A stretch of 64,000 nucleotides of DNA from Cyclobacteriaceae bacterium YHN15. Its GTDB lineage: Bacteria > Bacteroidota > Bacteroidia > Cytophagales > Cyclobacteriaceae. The position numbers and the translations under genes were made by a program. The stretch lies in assembly GCA_003797895.1 (NCBI GenBank), contig RKQB01000003.1:124001-188000 (forward strand). Reading direction: 5' to 3'. Of the stretch, positions 1 to 7,842 are shown one piece after another (the stretch's first letter is position 1; the number at the start of each line of letters is the position of its first letter). The notes under the pieces were generated by a model that was not told the origin of the DNA, ran no database searches, and was given only the letters and a program-made list of their open reading frames with translations.

Positions 1-31
1 TTGTCGCCACCTCCCGTTTTGTTGGTTTTAT
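1..31 (-). pseudogene. 5' end of the copy-1 duplicate of a hypothetical gene, cut by the window edge
   Basis: These bases match the first codons of the minus-strand gene at 1567-1944 (K-P-T-K-R-E-V-A-T). The codon at 29-31, which is ATG in the downstream copy, reads ATA here. Either this copy has lost its start codon or it starts at a later Met outside the window. Only about ten codons are visible, so its state cannot be judged further. Confidence 0.45.
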
Positions 32-174
32 TAAACTAGATCAGCATTTTTTTGGATTTGGAACAAAATATAAAGCACTTGGAACAATAACTACGGTTGG
101 ACTTTGAGTATCTAAGTACCTTAATTCTGTAAATATTCGCTATTAATAAATTTTAATCATTAAACCATCATATC

Positions 175-789
175 ATGAAAACAATGAAACACATTATTGG
201 AAAATCAGTGTTAGGTGCTGCTTTAATAACAGCATCTTTTGTTACATTCTCTTGCAGCCAGTTCAGTGATGCCTACGACAGTGATGAATTAATCGCTAAA
301 GAAGCTTTGACATTGCCACCGGACAGTAATGAATTAATCGATATTACTGCAAGAAAGGGCAATGCTGTTACCCGACCGGTTCGCATTACTTTGGATGGTA
401 TCGACAATGCAGACAGTCCAGGGGGTACCTTCACTGGATCAATGACGCATCTGGGAAAAATAACTGGTATAGTTGCTCCAGGAGAAATTTATGATGTTAT
501 AGATAACGTATTGAAATTTAGGACTATCTCGGGGGAAAAAGATATTATCTATGCCGCGAACGGGGACGAGGTTTGGTCTACCGGTGACCTAACCATTACT
601 ATAACCTCAGAGACCACTTCCGTCTATACCGGATTAATTACTTTCATAGGAGGTACTGGCCGATTTGAAGGCGCTTCCGGTTTTATGGAGATTGAAAATG
701 GTGTTATGGAAATCGTTGGTTTAAAAACAGATGGCGTAAATCCAATATTCGCATATTCTCATGTAGGCAATGGAGAAATAACGTATTAA
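175..789 (+). CDS. Small secreted lipoprotein of unknown function, duplicate A
   Basis: 204 residues. An N-terminal hydrophobic segment ends in a lipobox-like VTFSC (Cys27), so this is probably an envelope lipoprotein. The mature part has a run rich in Thr, Gly and Ile, and a segment reading GGTGRFEGASGF near residue 160 that resembles the beta-roll turn of allene-oxide-cyclase or dirigent-like barrel proteins; that link is only a guess. The paralogue at 2088-2702 has the same length and differs mainly in residues 90-150, as expected of diverging duplicates. A strong terminator follows at 816. I cannot assign a function. Confidence 0.75.
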   Translation: MKTMKHIIGKSVLGAALITASFVTFSCSQFSDAYDSDELIAKEALTLPPDSNELIDITARKGNAVTRPVRITLDGIDNADSPGGTFTGSMTHLGKITGIVAPGEIYDVIDNVLKFRTISGEKDIIYAANGDEVWSTGDLTITITSETTSVYTGLITFIGGTGRFEGASGFMEIENGVMEIVGLKTDGVNPIFAYSHVGNGEITY

Positions 790-815
790 TCCATTTTGGC
801 ATTGCAGTAATAACG

Positions 816-843
816 AACCCGGTCATATAAGACCGGGTTTTTT
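816..843 (+). terminator. Rho-independent terminator after lipoprotein A
   Basis: A 9-bp GC-rich stem (AACCCGGTC / GACCGGGTT) with loop ATATAA is followed by T residues. It lies 27 bp after the stop codon at 789. The same structure occurs after the duplicate gene at 2729. Confidence 0.9.
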
Positions 844-931
844 ATGCGGTAACAGCTCTAATAAATTTCGATCCATGAAATCAGCTAATTGATTTGTTTT
901 TTTTTAATTACAGATACAAATCCCATCTTCC

Positions 932-1376
932 ATGAGTGATGTATTGGATCGATCAAGTGAAGTTTTTAGATAATACCAATGTATTCTTGCCAATTGGTCT
1001 GGCAACTGACGGGGAAATCTTATGGGTAGCTGACTGGGGTACAGGTATTGTTTGGCAGATAGAATTTAATGGAGATACCCCAATCACACCTTTTCCTCTA
1101 GCAAAGGGATTAATGAGTCCAGAAGGATTGGCATGGGATAAAGAAGGTGGCCTGCTGGTTGTGGAAACCGATGCTTCACGGTTATCACGCATAGACCTGG
1201 CCACAGGAGAGGTGAGCAAAATCGCAGATGGTCTCAGCCTGAGTGGACCTGCTGTTGGTCAGGATGCCGCCTTACCTCCTTCCAACTACTTTGATGGGGT
1301 AGCTGTCGGCCAATCAGGTGATATCTATGTTTCGGGTGGAGGAAAGAATGTGATTTATCGCATCTCTAAAAATTGA
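932..1376 (+). pseudogene. ScyD/ScyE-like beta-propeller protein, C-terminal remnant
   Basis: The frame from about 936 encodes the end of an SMP-30/NHL-type propeller protein of the ScyD/ScyE kind (for example LWVADWGTGIVWQI, GLLVVETDASRLSRIDL and FDGVAVGQSGDIYVSGGG). The original N terminus is visible in another frame from ATG 932 (M-S-D-V-L-D-R-S-S-E-V-F) and stops at 971, so the middle of the gene has been deleted and the frame changed near 967. The matching piece after copy 2 (2845-3239) holds the central part that is missing here. There is no signal peptide. Family members normally have about 300-400 residues, so this is a decayed gene; the GTG/ATG-started 146-residue frame could still be translated. 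Confidence 0.75.
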
Positions 1377-1443
1377 GGTTCTTCTTTTAAATAAAAACTA
1401 AAATTAAACGAGTTTCATTTTTTGACCTTTTCAAGCTACCATC

Positions 1444-1477
1444 TCCCCCTTTTCGAATAGAAAAGGGGGATTTTTTT
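1444..1477 (+). terminator. Rho-independent terminator after the ScyD-like remnant
   Basis: A 10-bp perfect stem (TCCCCCTTTT / AAAAGGGGGA) with loop CGAATAG is followed by seven T residues. It lies 67 bp after the stop at 1376 and fits the end of the ancestral ScyD-like transcript. Confidence 0.88.
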
Positions 1478-1566
1478 GTCAAGTTTTTACCAAAATTCTT
1501 TAAGTTATTCCTGGTCTCCGGAATCTCCAAGTTGTCCTGCTTCTCCTGAGGCTGTATCATCCTGTC

Positions 1567-1944
1567 CTACATCGATCCCGTCATATCCTGAGATGGGGAT
1601 CTTTGGTTGATGGTCTGATACCATGCCGAAGCATCCTCAAAAAGTTCATCTTCTTCCTCGGTAAGTTTGTTTTCCGAATTCTTGAAGCAGTCACGTTTGC
1701 TTATTCTTTCAAGGTCCGAAGGGGGAATGTCTATCATCGGATTGTCTGAAGTGATGTCCATCATATGGAATATGTGCTTGAGCAATGCCAGGGCTTTCTT
1801 TTTCCCTCTGCTTTTGTCATGTTCCCATATAGCTAAAAATGCTCCCACCGATAAGTCGAATGCATTTGAAAACCACTTTTTCCCGACCTGCATTGAGTTG
1901 ACACGTGGTTGATTTGTCGCCACCTCCCGTTTTGTTGGTTTCAT
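1567..1944 (-). CDS. Hypothetical protein
   Basis: 125 residues with no signal peptide or membrane segment. The first half is basic (SRGKKKALALLKH), the second half strongly acidic (TEEEDELFEDAS). I recognise no family. The first ten codons are also present at the window start, so the gene was part of the tandem duplication and its promoter region faces the lipoprotein gene divergently. A later start at Met18 is possible. It may be a real but uncharacterised protein; the coding call rests on frame length and on its start region being part of the duplicated unit. Confidence 0.5.
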   Translation of the reverse strand: MKPTKREVATNQPRVNSMQVGKKWFSNAFDLSVGAFLAIWEHDKSRGKKKALALLKHIFHMMDITSDNPMIDIPPSDLERISKRDCFKNSENKLTEEEDELFEDASAWYQTINQRSPSQDMTGSM

Positions 1945-2087
1945 TAAACTAGATTAGCATTTTTTTGGATTTGGAACAAAATATAAAGCACTTGGAACAA
2001 TAACTACGGTCGGACTTTGAGCATCTAAGTACCTTAATTCTGTAAATATTCGCTATAATAAATCATTTATCATTAAACTATTTTATT

Positions 2088-2702
2088 ATGAAAACAATGA
2101 AAAATTTTATTGGAAAATCAGTATTAGGTGCTGCTTTTATAACAGCATTTTTTGTTACAAGCTCTTGCAGCCAGTTCAGTGATGCCTACGACAGTGATGA
2201 ATTAATCGCTAAAGAAGCTTTGACATTGCCACCGGACAGTAATGAATTAATCGATATTACTGCAAGAAAGGGCAATGCTGTTACCCGACCGGTTCGCATT
2301 ACTTTGGAAGGTATCGACAATGCAGACGGTCCAGGAGGTACCTTCACTGGAATAATGACGCATCTGGGAAAAATAACTGGTGTGGGTGGTCTAGGCGAAA
2401 TTTATGATGTCCAAGGTAACGTATTCAAATTTAGGACCTTACCAGGGGAAAAAGATATTATCTATGCCGCGAACGGGGACGAGGTTTGGGCGGCTACCGA
2501 AGACATGATCATTACTTTTAACTCAGGGACCACTGCTGTTTATACCCAATTAATTAATTTCATAGGAGGAACTGGCCGATTTGAAGGCGCTTCCGGTTTT
2601 TTGGAGATTGAAAATGGTACTTTGGAAATCGTTGGTTTAAAAACAAATGGCGACCCCTTAATCAGGACTTCTCACGTAGGCAATGGAGAAATAACGTATT
2701 AA
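2088..2702 (+). CDS. Small secreted lipoprotein of unknown function, duplicate B
   Basis: 204 residues and paralogous to the protein at 175-789 over its full length. The signal segment ends in VTSSC (Cys27). Residues 30-85 are nearly identical between the copies, while residues 90-150 carry most replacements (for example IVAPGEIYDVIDN against VGGLGEIYDVQGN) with the length kept. This suggests both copies remain under selection as proteins. Terminator at 2729. Function unknown. Confidence 0.75.
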   Translation: MKTMKNFIGKSVLGAAFITAFFVTSSCSQFSDAYDSDELIAKEALTLPPDSNELIDITARKGNAVTRPVRITLEGIDNADGPGGTFTGIMTHLGKITGVGGLGEIYDVQGNVFKFRTLPGEKDIIYAANGDEVWAATEDMIITFNSGTTAVYTQLINFIGGTGRFEGASGFLEIENGTLEIVGLKTNGDPLIRTSHVGNGEITY

Positions 2703-2728
2703 TCCATTTTGGCATTGCAGTAATAACG

Positions 2729-2756
2729 AACCCGGTCATATAAGACCGGGTTTTTT
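2729..2756 (+). terminator. Rho-independent terminator after lipoprotein B
   Basis: Same 9-bp stem and T tract as at 816-843, displaced by exactly 1,913 bp. Confidence 0.9.
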
Positions 2757-2844
2757 ATGCGGTAAAAGCTCTACTATATTTCGACCCATGGAATCCTCTA
2801 ATTGATTTGTTTTTTTTTTAATAACGATACAAATCCCATCTTCC

Positions 2845-3239
2845 ATGAGTGATTTATAGGATCAATCAAGTGAAGTTTTCAAAGTAAATACCTTGACCGG
2901 TGAAAAACAATTTTTATAAAAATTCAAGAGGGACTTGACAACTTGGCCTTTGACTCCAATGGCTCCCTTTTTATCTCCAATGCTGATTATGGCTCGGTAG
3001 TACAAATACTACCTAGTGGTCAGCCACGCACCATAAGCTGTGGAGGGGTGATTGCACCTATGGGCATGGCAGTTTTACCTGGGTCAAATAACAGAGATGC
3101 ATTGTATGTAGCCGACTTGTTCCGATTGTACCAATTGAATGGCCTCACCGGCAGAAAGGAAAATGTTTATAAAGGTGACTTCCCTTCAGGAATCAAAAGG
3201 AAAAACCAATTCAATTTGTTGGGAATATTTAGCCCCTAA
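2845..3239 (+). pseudogene. ScyD/ScyE-like beta-propeller protein, N-terminal and central remnant
   Basis: From ATG 2845 the frame reads M-S-D-L, then a TAG stop (2857), then D-Q-S-S-E-V-F-K-V-N-T-L-T-G-E-K-Q-F-L before another stop. After a frameshift it continues as GLDNLAFDSNGSLFISNAD, the typical propeller sequence of ScyD/ScyE-like proteins, to LYVADLFRLYQLNGLTG. The protein then runs into unrelated residues and stops at 3239, so the C-terminal half is missing. That half is what remains after copy 1 (932-1376). At least one nonsense change, one frameshift and a 3' loss mark it as a pseudogene. Confidence 0.75.
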
Positions 3240-3303
3240 GCCGGACAGGGTCATTGGTAATTATTGATGGGTAAATACACCTTAATTGGTCTCGGCTAAA
3301 CAT

Positions 3304-3464
3304 ATGGTTGAACCTGATCAACCATTCAAGAAATGTGTAAATCTATAATTGTCGTCCCTCCAAACCCTCAACCACAAAGTGGTTGAAAACGATTAGCCAC
3401 ATATGAAATGTGCGGTCATGAAATCTCAGAACGCATTTATCTTTTCAACCCTAAATGGGTTGAA
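3304..3464. repeat. Three short hairpins sharing the GGTTGA/TCAACC word
   Basis: Three 8-bp perfect inverted repeats lie in the gene-free stretch 3240-3543: ATGGTTGA/TCAACCAT (3304-3311, 3318-3325), TCAACCAC/GTGGTTGA (3368-3375, 3379-3386) and TTCAACCC/GGGTTGAA (3444-3451, 3457-3464). All share the core GGTTGA. They could be a decayed palindromic repeat family or transcript-end structures. I see no gene in the interval. Confidence 0.6.
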
Positions 3465-3543
3465 TTTTAAAAATATCCTGTGAGCTACCATGAATGATTT
3501 CAATTATTGATTTTACCAATATTTAAATTGACATTATAAAACA

Positions 3544-4308
3544 TTAGCTTTTCGTTTTTATAGCCTCTTCCAAAATTTCTATCAGAGTCAAAGTATCCTC
3601 ACTTATTTGTTGGAGCATGATAATACAATCCTTATTTATCCAATAATGAACGGCTGCATTCCGCAGATACATCTCCTGATTTGCTCTAATTTCTTCAGCC
3701 ATTTTTTGGATGGATATCTCTGGAAAAAGGAATGAAGTGATTGCAGTATCAAAACGTAAAGCATCTGCATGAATAAAAAGCGGAGCATCAATAGGCATGG
3801 CCCATTCGGCGTTTATATTATAATCCCATTCGACAGCTTGGTAACTTTGGTAGTGTTTAACAATTTTGTCCCTCAATTCGGTATCCTTAATAATGCCCAG
3901 ATTTCCGGTACTGGATAAGTCCTCATAGGTGGAAATGGAAGGATTGAAGCGGGGATAAAGTGAGCCATAGATCATAAATTCCCTTGCACTGTGAACCAAA
4001 AGGGAATCACTGCTATCCCTATCTTTGAATGCATTGCTCAGATTCGTAATTTTCTGATTGTTATTTGCCAGCCGCTCAATTTCGGCTGCGAAAGTAAGCA
4101 CATCACTTTTGATTTCCTGAATCAATCTGTTGAGATATGATTTTTCCTGTTGGTCAAGTTTTCTGTTTTCATTCCAAGTATTGATCTGAAGCGCAATCAA
4201 TATCCCGATCACTACAAGGAAGATTTCGCCAATGCCGTACTTTATATAGCTCCTTAATTTGTTTTCTTCAAGGAGTTTTTTTCGGATTTTTTGGAAGAGT
4301 TTGATCAT
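3544..4308 (-). CDS. DUF6090 family membrane protein
   Basis: 254 residues. It opens with the DUF6090 signature: a basic amphipathic start (MIKLFQKIRKKLL), then a single membrane helix at about residues 28-43 beginning GEIFLVVIGILIA and closing QINTWNEN. The remaining 200 residues are mostly helical and probably periplasmic. DUF6090 has no known function. It is the last gene of the minus-strand set 3544-6113, 42 bp after the NTF2-like lipoprotein gene at 4351. Paralogues lie at 4795, 12911, 13655, 16862 and, as a remnant, 21885. Confidence 0.88.
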   Translation of the reverse strand: MIKLFQKIRKKLLEENKLRSYIKYGIGEIFLVVIGILIALQINTWNENRKLDQQEKSYLNRLIQEIKSDVLTFAAEIERLANNNQKITNLSNAFKDRDSSDSLLVHSAREFMIYGSLYPRFNPSISTYEDLSSTGNLGIIKDTELRDKIVKHYQSYQAVEWDYNINAEWAMPIDAPLFIHADALRFDTAITSFLFPEISIQKMAEEIRANQEMYLRNAAVHYWINKDCIIMLQQISEDTLTLIEILEEAIKTKS

Positions 4309-4350
4309 ATCTTAATCAGTAAATTCGCGAATTCAATAAATGAATACTTT

Positions 4351-4788
4351 TCATTGATTCAACTTTAAATCCTGTGCCGCTACTATCTGCCACTTTTTAT
4401 CTCTGTATATCCAGGTATCCGTCCAGATATTGGTTGTACTGGTAGAGTCGGCTATTTTTGTCCAGGTCTCATTACCCTGTGCCACGGCAGCCTTTCCGTA
4501 AAATCTTATGGTAACATTGAACACCTTGGGTTTGTAAGATCGGTTTGCTTTCATTTTAGACTCACGAATCAAGGTTTGTTTGTCATAAAGATCACCTCTT
4601 AAACTTACCCCCACGAAGTCATCTGCTACAATCCTATCAATTACTAAAGAATCGCCCGCATTTATCGCTTCTGCCCATTCTTGTGCAGATTTTAAAATAT
4701 AAGCGTTGGCTGCTTCATAATCTATTTTTTCAGAACAGGAGAAATGGAATAGACAGAGCATAAGAATTATTATTTCCAAATTTTTCAT
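4351..4788 (-). CDS. NTF2/SnoaL-like (DUF4440-type) lipoprotein
   Basis: 145 residues with a signal peptide and lipobox (HFSC, Cys18). The mature part has the pattern of DUF4440/NTF2-like proteins: an N-terminal helix with AINAGDSLVIDRIVADDFVGV, followed by strands with VTIRFYGKAAVAQGNETW and a final strand TDTWIYRDKKWQIVAAQDLKL. Such alpha+beta barrels serve as small-molecule binding or isomerase domains; the ligand here is unknown. It lies 6 bp from the DUF6090 gene at 4795, which suggests translational coupling. Confidence 0.85.
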   Translation of the reverse strand: MKNLEIIILMLCLFHFSCSEKIDYEAANAYILKSAQEWAEAINAGDSLVIDRIVADDFVGVSLRGDLYDKQTLIRESKMKANRSYKPKVFNVTIRFYGKAAVAQGNETWTKIADSTSTTNIWTDTWIYRDKKWQIVAAQDLKLNQ

Positions 4789-4794
4789 TTTACC

Positions 4795-5562
4795 TCATTT
4801 TGTCAGTTCCTTATCGATAGTATTGATCAGCGCGTCTATTTGGGCCTGTACCAAGGAATATGCATATTTTTGTCCGTCAAGCAGTTGGATTTTGAGTCGC
4901 ACGGCGTTGAGGATAAATTGATCCTGTTTGTAATCACTAAGGTTTTTTCCTGGTAAAGAAGAATTCGTAAAATCTATTGGAATAATATCCAGGCCACTTG
5001 GAAGATGATCAAATTGTAAAAGGTATGGTACAATAATGTTTCGCGTATATTCCTTTAAAGAAGTTTCCCAAGCTATAAATGAAGTAGAGTTATAATAATA
5101 GGTCAGGGAATCAAGGAGACTTTGATTTGAAATCAGCTGGAACTTACCCGATGAAATAAGCGCTTCAAATGCCCCTCTTGTTTGAACAAAATTAATGGTG
5201 TAGTGTATGGATTGGAAATGGTTAAGAAATTCCTCTTTTGTGGAAAGCGTATCATTGGCAAGTACCTTTAAGCTGAAAATAAGATTGGACAAATTGCGAT
5301 CATCTCTTTCAATAGCAGACATTATTTTGTTTTTGTCACCTATTAAGTCGTCCCGTAGTTTTGTCAACTGAAAATGGGATTCCATTTTATTTTTTCTGTT
5401 TTCATTCCAGGTATTGATGCTCAGAGCAATCAATATTCCGATCACTACCAGTAATATTTCTCCGAGGGCATATACCAGATATCGGGTGACCCGGTTTCCT
5501 GCCTTGCCGGTAGGCAGGTCCTGAAGGAGAGTTTGACGGATTTTCCTGAATAAACTAATCAT
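4795..5562 (-). CDS. DUF6090 family membrane protein with a palindrome-encoded insertion
   Basis: 255 residues with the DUF6090 start (MISLFRKIRQTLLQ) and membrane helix (GEILLVVIGILIALSIN, about residues 34-50). Compared with its paralogues it has extra residues between the amphipathic start and the helix. These include LPTGKAG (residues 16-22), encoded by an inverted repeat at 5498-5518. The insertion is in frame, so the protein is probably still made. It sits between two NTF2-like lipoprotein genes at spacings of 6 and 20 bp. Confidence 0.88.
   Translation of the reverse strand: MISLFRKIRQTLLQDLPTGKAGNRVTRYLVYALGEILLVVIGILIALSINTWNENRKNKMESHFQLTKLRDDLIGDKNKIMSAIERDDRNLSNLIFSLKVLANDTLSTKEEFLNHFQSIHYTINFVQTRGAFEALISSGKFQLISNQSLLDSLTYYYNSTSFIAWETSLKEYTRNIIVPYLLQFDHLPSGLDIIPIDFTNSSLPGKNLSDYKQDQFILNAVRLKIQLLDGQKYAYSLVQAQIDALINTIDKELTK
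5498..5518. repeat. Small palindromic repeat inserted in frame within a DUF6090 gene
   Basis: CCTGCCT and AGGCAGG form a 7-bp inverted repeat around TGCCGGT. On the minus strand the sequence is read as LPTGKAG within the DUF6090 protein. The paralogous DUF6090 proteins have no residues at this point, so it looks like a mobile palindrome that landed between the first helix and the membrane segment without breaking the frame. Confidence 0.7.
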
Positions 5563-5582
5563 TGATAGTGTCTAAAAAGTTT

Positions 5583-6113
5583 TCAATCATTCAAAACATC
5601 CTGACTTTTCATTGCCGCCATTCCTCCAAGGATCAGCCACTTTCCATCCACTTTTTTCCAGGTATGCGTAAATTTTCGGGTCTCCTTTCGGACAACTAGG
5701 TTATTCTTATTGGTCCATAAAAAATCTGTGTCGTAGAATACCATTACCACATCTTCTATTGCATTTGATGCTTTTTTGTAAAGGGTGTAGCTGTATTTCA
5801 GCTCCTGGTCTTTGTGCAAGTCTGGAATCCAACTGGAGATTTTACTTTTGCCAGCTACTCCATCCCCAAAACCCGGATAGCCGATAAAATCTTCGTGCCA
5901 AAGTGTTTTGTAGGCGACTGTGTCGATGTTCTGTACATATTCCCAGTACAGTTCTTCCATGTGCCAGGCTTCATCCTCCATTTCGGATTTGTTTGGTGTA
6001 GGAGCTGTTTTTTCCTCCTCTGAGGAATTACTGCTGTTTTCGCTGCAACCTGCTACGGTGAGTGAGGCAAGTAATACAAAGAATAGAAGTGGGATTGAAT
6101 TTTTAGTTTTCAT
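5583..6113 (-). CDS. NTF2/SnoaL-like lipoprotein
   Basis: 176 residues with a signal peptide and lipobox (VAGC, Cys23), followed by a low-complexity linker (SENSSNSSEEEKTAP). The rest fits a SnoaL/DUF4440-like fold: YWEYVQNIDTVAYKTLWHEDFIGYPG, a middle region with ELKYSYTLYKKAS, and a closing HTWKKVDGKWLILGGM. It is the first gene of the operon 3544-6113. The conserved promoter module at 6209-6297 lies 96-184 bp before its start, so it probably drives the whole DUF6090/NTF2 set. Confidence 0.83.
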   Translation of the reverse strand: MKTKNSIPLLFFVLLASLTVAGCSENSSNSSEEEKTAPTPNKSEMEDEAWHMEELYWEYVQNIDTVAYKTLWHEDFIGYPGFGDGVAGKSKISSWIPDLHKDQELKYSYTLYKKASNAIEDVVMVFYDTDFLWTNKNNLVVRKETRKFTHTWKKVDGKWLILGGMAAMKSQDVLND

Positions 6114-6208
6114 TTAGTCCGATGTAAGAGGAAGTTATTAAATACAAATTGTTTAAATAAATGAGCAGCGTAATTAATAATCAAAGGTTCGACAATTTCA
6201 TTAGGAAT

Positions 6209-6297
6209 ATAATATAAAAAAATCAATAGTTCAGGTCTCCTGACTTTGGACGAAATGTATTGATTTCTTACCCAATGGCAGGATTTTCTTTTCGGAG
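6209..6297 (-). promoter_or_regulatory. Conserved promoter module A
   Basis: On the plus strand it reads ATAATATA..AAAATCAAT, 11 bp, GGACGAAATG, then TTTCTTACCCAATGGCAGG and TTTTCTTTTCGG. Read on the minus strand this gives two GAAAAGAAAA/GGGTAAGAAA half-sites, a CATTTCGTCC box and a promoter-like ATTGATTTT..TATATTAT block. Related copies lie at 26462, 33098, 48077 and 60530. It belongs to the minus-strand gene starting at 6113. The rest of the 388-bp divergent gap 6114-6501 shows nothing else clear. Confidence 0.65.
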
Positions 6298-6501
6298 GAG
6301 GGTTTTGCTGGAGAATGGGATCCAGTTTGATCCGTGATATATGTTTTATTTTGTAATTCCTTAAAAATCAGCATTCATTTTTGTGAATTCCTTAAATTAA
6401 AGCCTTTGATTTTCGGCTTATTTTTCTGTCGTGTGAAAAGAGGGATACAATTAGGGTTAGTGTCGAGTTAATGCCTAAATTTGGCATCATAATAACTTTC
6501 A

Positions 6502-7149
6502 ATGAAAAAACTATCCAACTTATTAAAGGGGATCACTTTTGCTTCCATACTGCTGTTGAGCAGTTGCTTCCCCATCGAACCGGAATTTGTATCAGACTTT
6601 GATTCAGTTTTTACCGAAATAACAGATCCTGATTTTAATTTCAGCAATCCCGCTATCAATACTTACTATTTGGCAGATACGGTCATTGTCTTAACCGATC
6701 CCAATGTATCTGACACAGATCTTGAAGTGGATTTGGAACTTGTTTTAGACCGGGTACGCTTCAATATGAACCAAGCTGGTTACACCGAAATTTCAGATAT
6801 TGATTTAGCTACGCAAGCCGATTATCTTGTTTTGGTAAGTGTAAACCGTTCCGATAACTACTTCTCCACCTGGTGGGGTGGTTGGGGCGGCTGGGGTGGC
6901 TGGGGCGGTTGGGGCTGGGGTGGCTGTTGCTTCTTTCCTCCTCAGGTCACTACCTCCAATATTCGCACCGGGGCCATTATTGTGGAACTGCTTGATGGGA
7001 AATCACTTCCTCAGCAAAACGAAATTATACCCGAGGTATGGTATGGTGTAGGCTCAGGTTTATTTAGGGGTAACAATACAAACTTAAATAACCGCACGCT
7101 GGGAGCTATTGATCAAATGTTTTTACAATCTCCTTACCTTAACCGATAA
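6502..7149 (+). CDS. DUF4136 lipoprotein with a Trp-Gly repeat tract
   Basis: 215 residues; lipobox LLSSC (Cys22). The sequence FVSDFDSVFTEITDPDFNFSNPAINTYYLADTV and the later LDRVRFNMNQAGYTEISD..DLATQADYLVLVSV fit the DUF4136 family of envelope lipoproteins. A Gly/Trp tract made of WGG units followed by GWGGCCFFPP interrupts the domain at about residues 125-145. It is encoded by a short-unit repeat at 6871-6924. The stop is 3 bp from the start of the beta-barrel gene at 7153, so both are one transcript. Confidence 0.85.
   Translation: MKKLSNLLKGITFASILLLSSCFPIEPEFVSDFDSVFTEITDPDFNFSNPAINTYYLADTVIVLTDPNVSDTDLEVDLELVLDRVRFNMNQAGYTEISDIDLATQADYLVLVSVNRSDNYFSTWWGGWGGWGGWGGWGWGGCCFFPPQVTTSNIRTGAIIVELLDGKSLPQQNEIIPEVWYGVGSGLFRGNNTNLNNRTLGAIDQMFLQSPYLNR
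6871..6924 (+). repeat. Short tandem repeat encoding WGG units
   Basis: Imperfect repeats of TGGGGCGGC/TGGGGTGGC-type units inside the DUF4136 gene. The in-frame 9-bp unit would let the tract change length by slippage without a frameshift. Confidence 0.7.
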
Positions 7150-7152
7150 ACG

Positions 7153-7782
7153 ATGAAAAATATACTGTTTTTTATGGCAATCATCGCTTTCAGCATTTCA
7201 GCAAATGCCCAAACGAACAGCAATCGGATTCCGAACTTTCGGGTAAATAATTTTCGGATAAACTATGATGTGGCTGTTCCTCTGGGAAAAATGTCAAATG
7301 ATTTCATCAACAATATGTCCTGGCAAGGGGTAAGTATAGAAAACCGATGGGCTGTAAAACCCAAAATTTCTGCCGGGTTTTTGCTCGGTTGGCAGGTTTT
7401 TGCGCAGCGCTTTGATAATTTCACGCAAGAATTAAACAATGGCAATGCCGCCATCAATGGTAATCAGATTCGGACGATAAACACCTTCCCTATTCAAGGA
7501 ACTGTACATTATACCTTTATCGAGGACTCGGATATCATGCCTTGGGTGGGTTTGGGCATTGGAACCGCGCATTCCAATCAGGTACTGCAAGTTGGTTTGT
7601 ATGAAGTTCAAAGGACTATCACAAGCTTTTCTATGACCCCACAAGCTGGTATTGATGTACCGATAAATAGAGTTAGTTCAATTAGTTTAAGCACGCGTTA
7701 CAATTTCTTTCTTCACAGCAATCAGCCCTTCAACTATTCTTTTATGGTGTTTAGTATAGGTTTAAAGCAAAGATATTTTTAG
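7153..7782 (+). CDS. Outer-membrane beta-barrel protein
   Basis: 209 residues with a signal peptide ending SISANAQ. The rest alternates polar and aromatic residues in short strands (NFRINYDVAVPLG, ISAGFLLGWQVFAQRF, WVGLGIGTAHSNQVL) and ends GLKQRYF, with the terminal Phe typical of proteins handled by the BAM complex. It resembles small OmpW-like or porin-family barrels. Its gene starts 3 bp after the DUF4136 gene, so the two probably act together at the outer membrane. Confidence 0.82.
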   Translation: MKNILFFMAIIAFSISANAQTNSNRIPNFRVNNFRINYDVAVPLGKMSNDFINNMSWQGVSIENRWAVKPKISAGFLLGWQVFAQRFDNFTQELNNGNAAINGNQIRTINTFPIQGTVHYTFIEDSDIMPWVGLGIGTAHSNQVLQVGLYEVQRTITSFSMTPQAGIDVPINRVSSISLSTRYNFFLHSNQPFNYSFMVFSIGLKQRYF

Positions 7783-7842
7783 AAATCCAAGCCTTTTTCA
7801 AAGGTTTAAATAAATTACTAGTTATTAGGTAACAGATTATTT

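Larger units (their letters stand above)
1..970 (+). repeat. Tandem direct repeat, copy 1
   Basis: Bases 1 to about 970 match 1914 to about 2883 at a constant offset of 1,913 bp with scattered substitutions and almost no indels. The copied unit holds the 5' end of a minus-strand hypothetical gene, a divergent intergenic region, a lipoprotein gene, its terminator and the start of a ScyD/ScyE-like gene. The match stops at about 967, where copy 1 has lost the middle of the ScyD-like gene. The left end of the unit lies outside the window. Confidence 0.9.
1914..2883 (+). repeat. Tandem direct repeat, copy 2
   Basis: Second copy of the unit seen at 1-970. The start codons (175 and 2088), stop codons (789 and 2702), terminators (816 and 2729) and the ATGAGTGAT words (932 and 2845) are all offset by exactly 1,913 bp, so this is a segmental tandem duplication rather than independent insertion. 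Confidence 0.9.
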
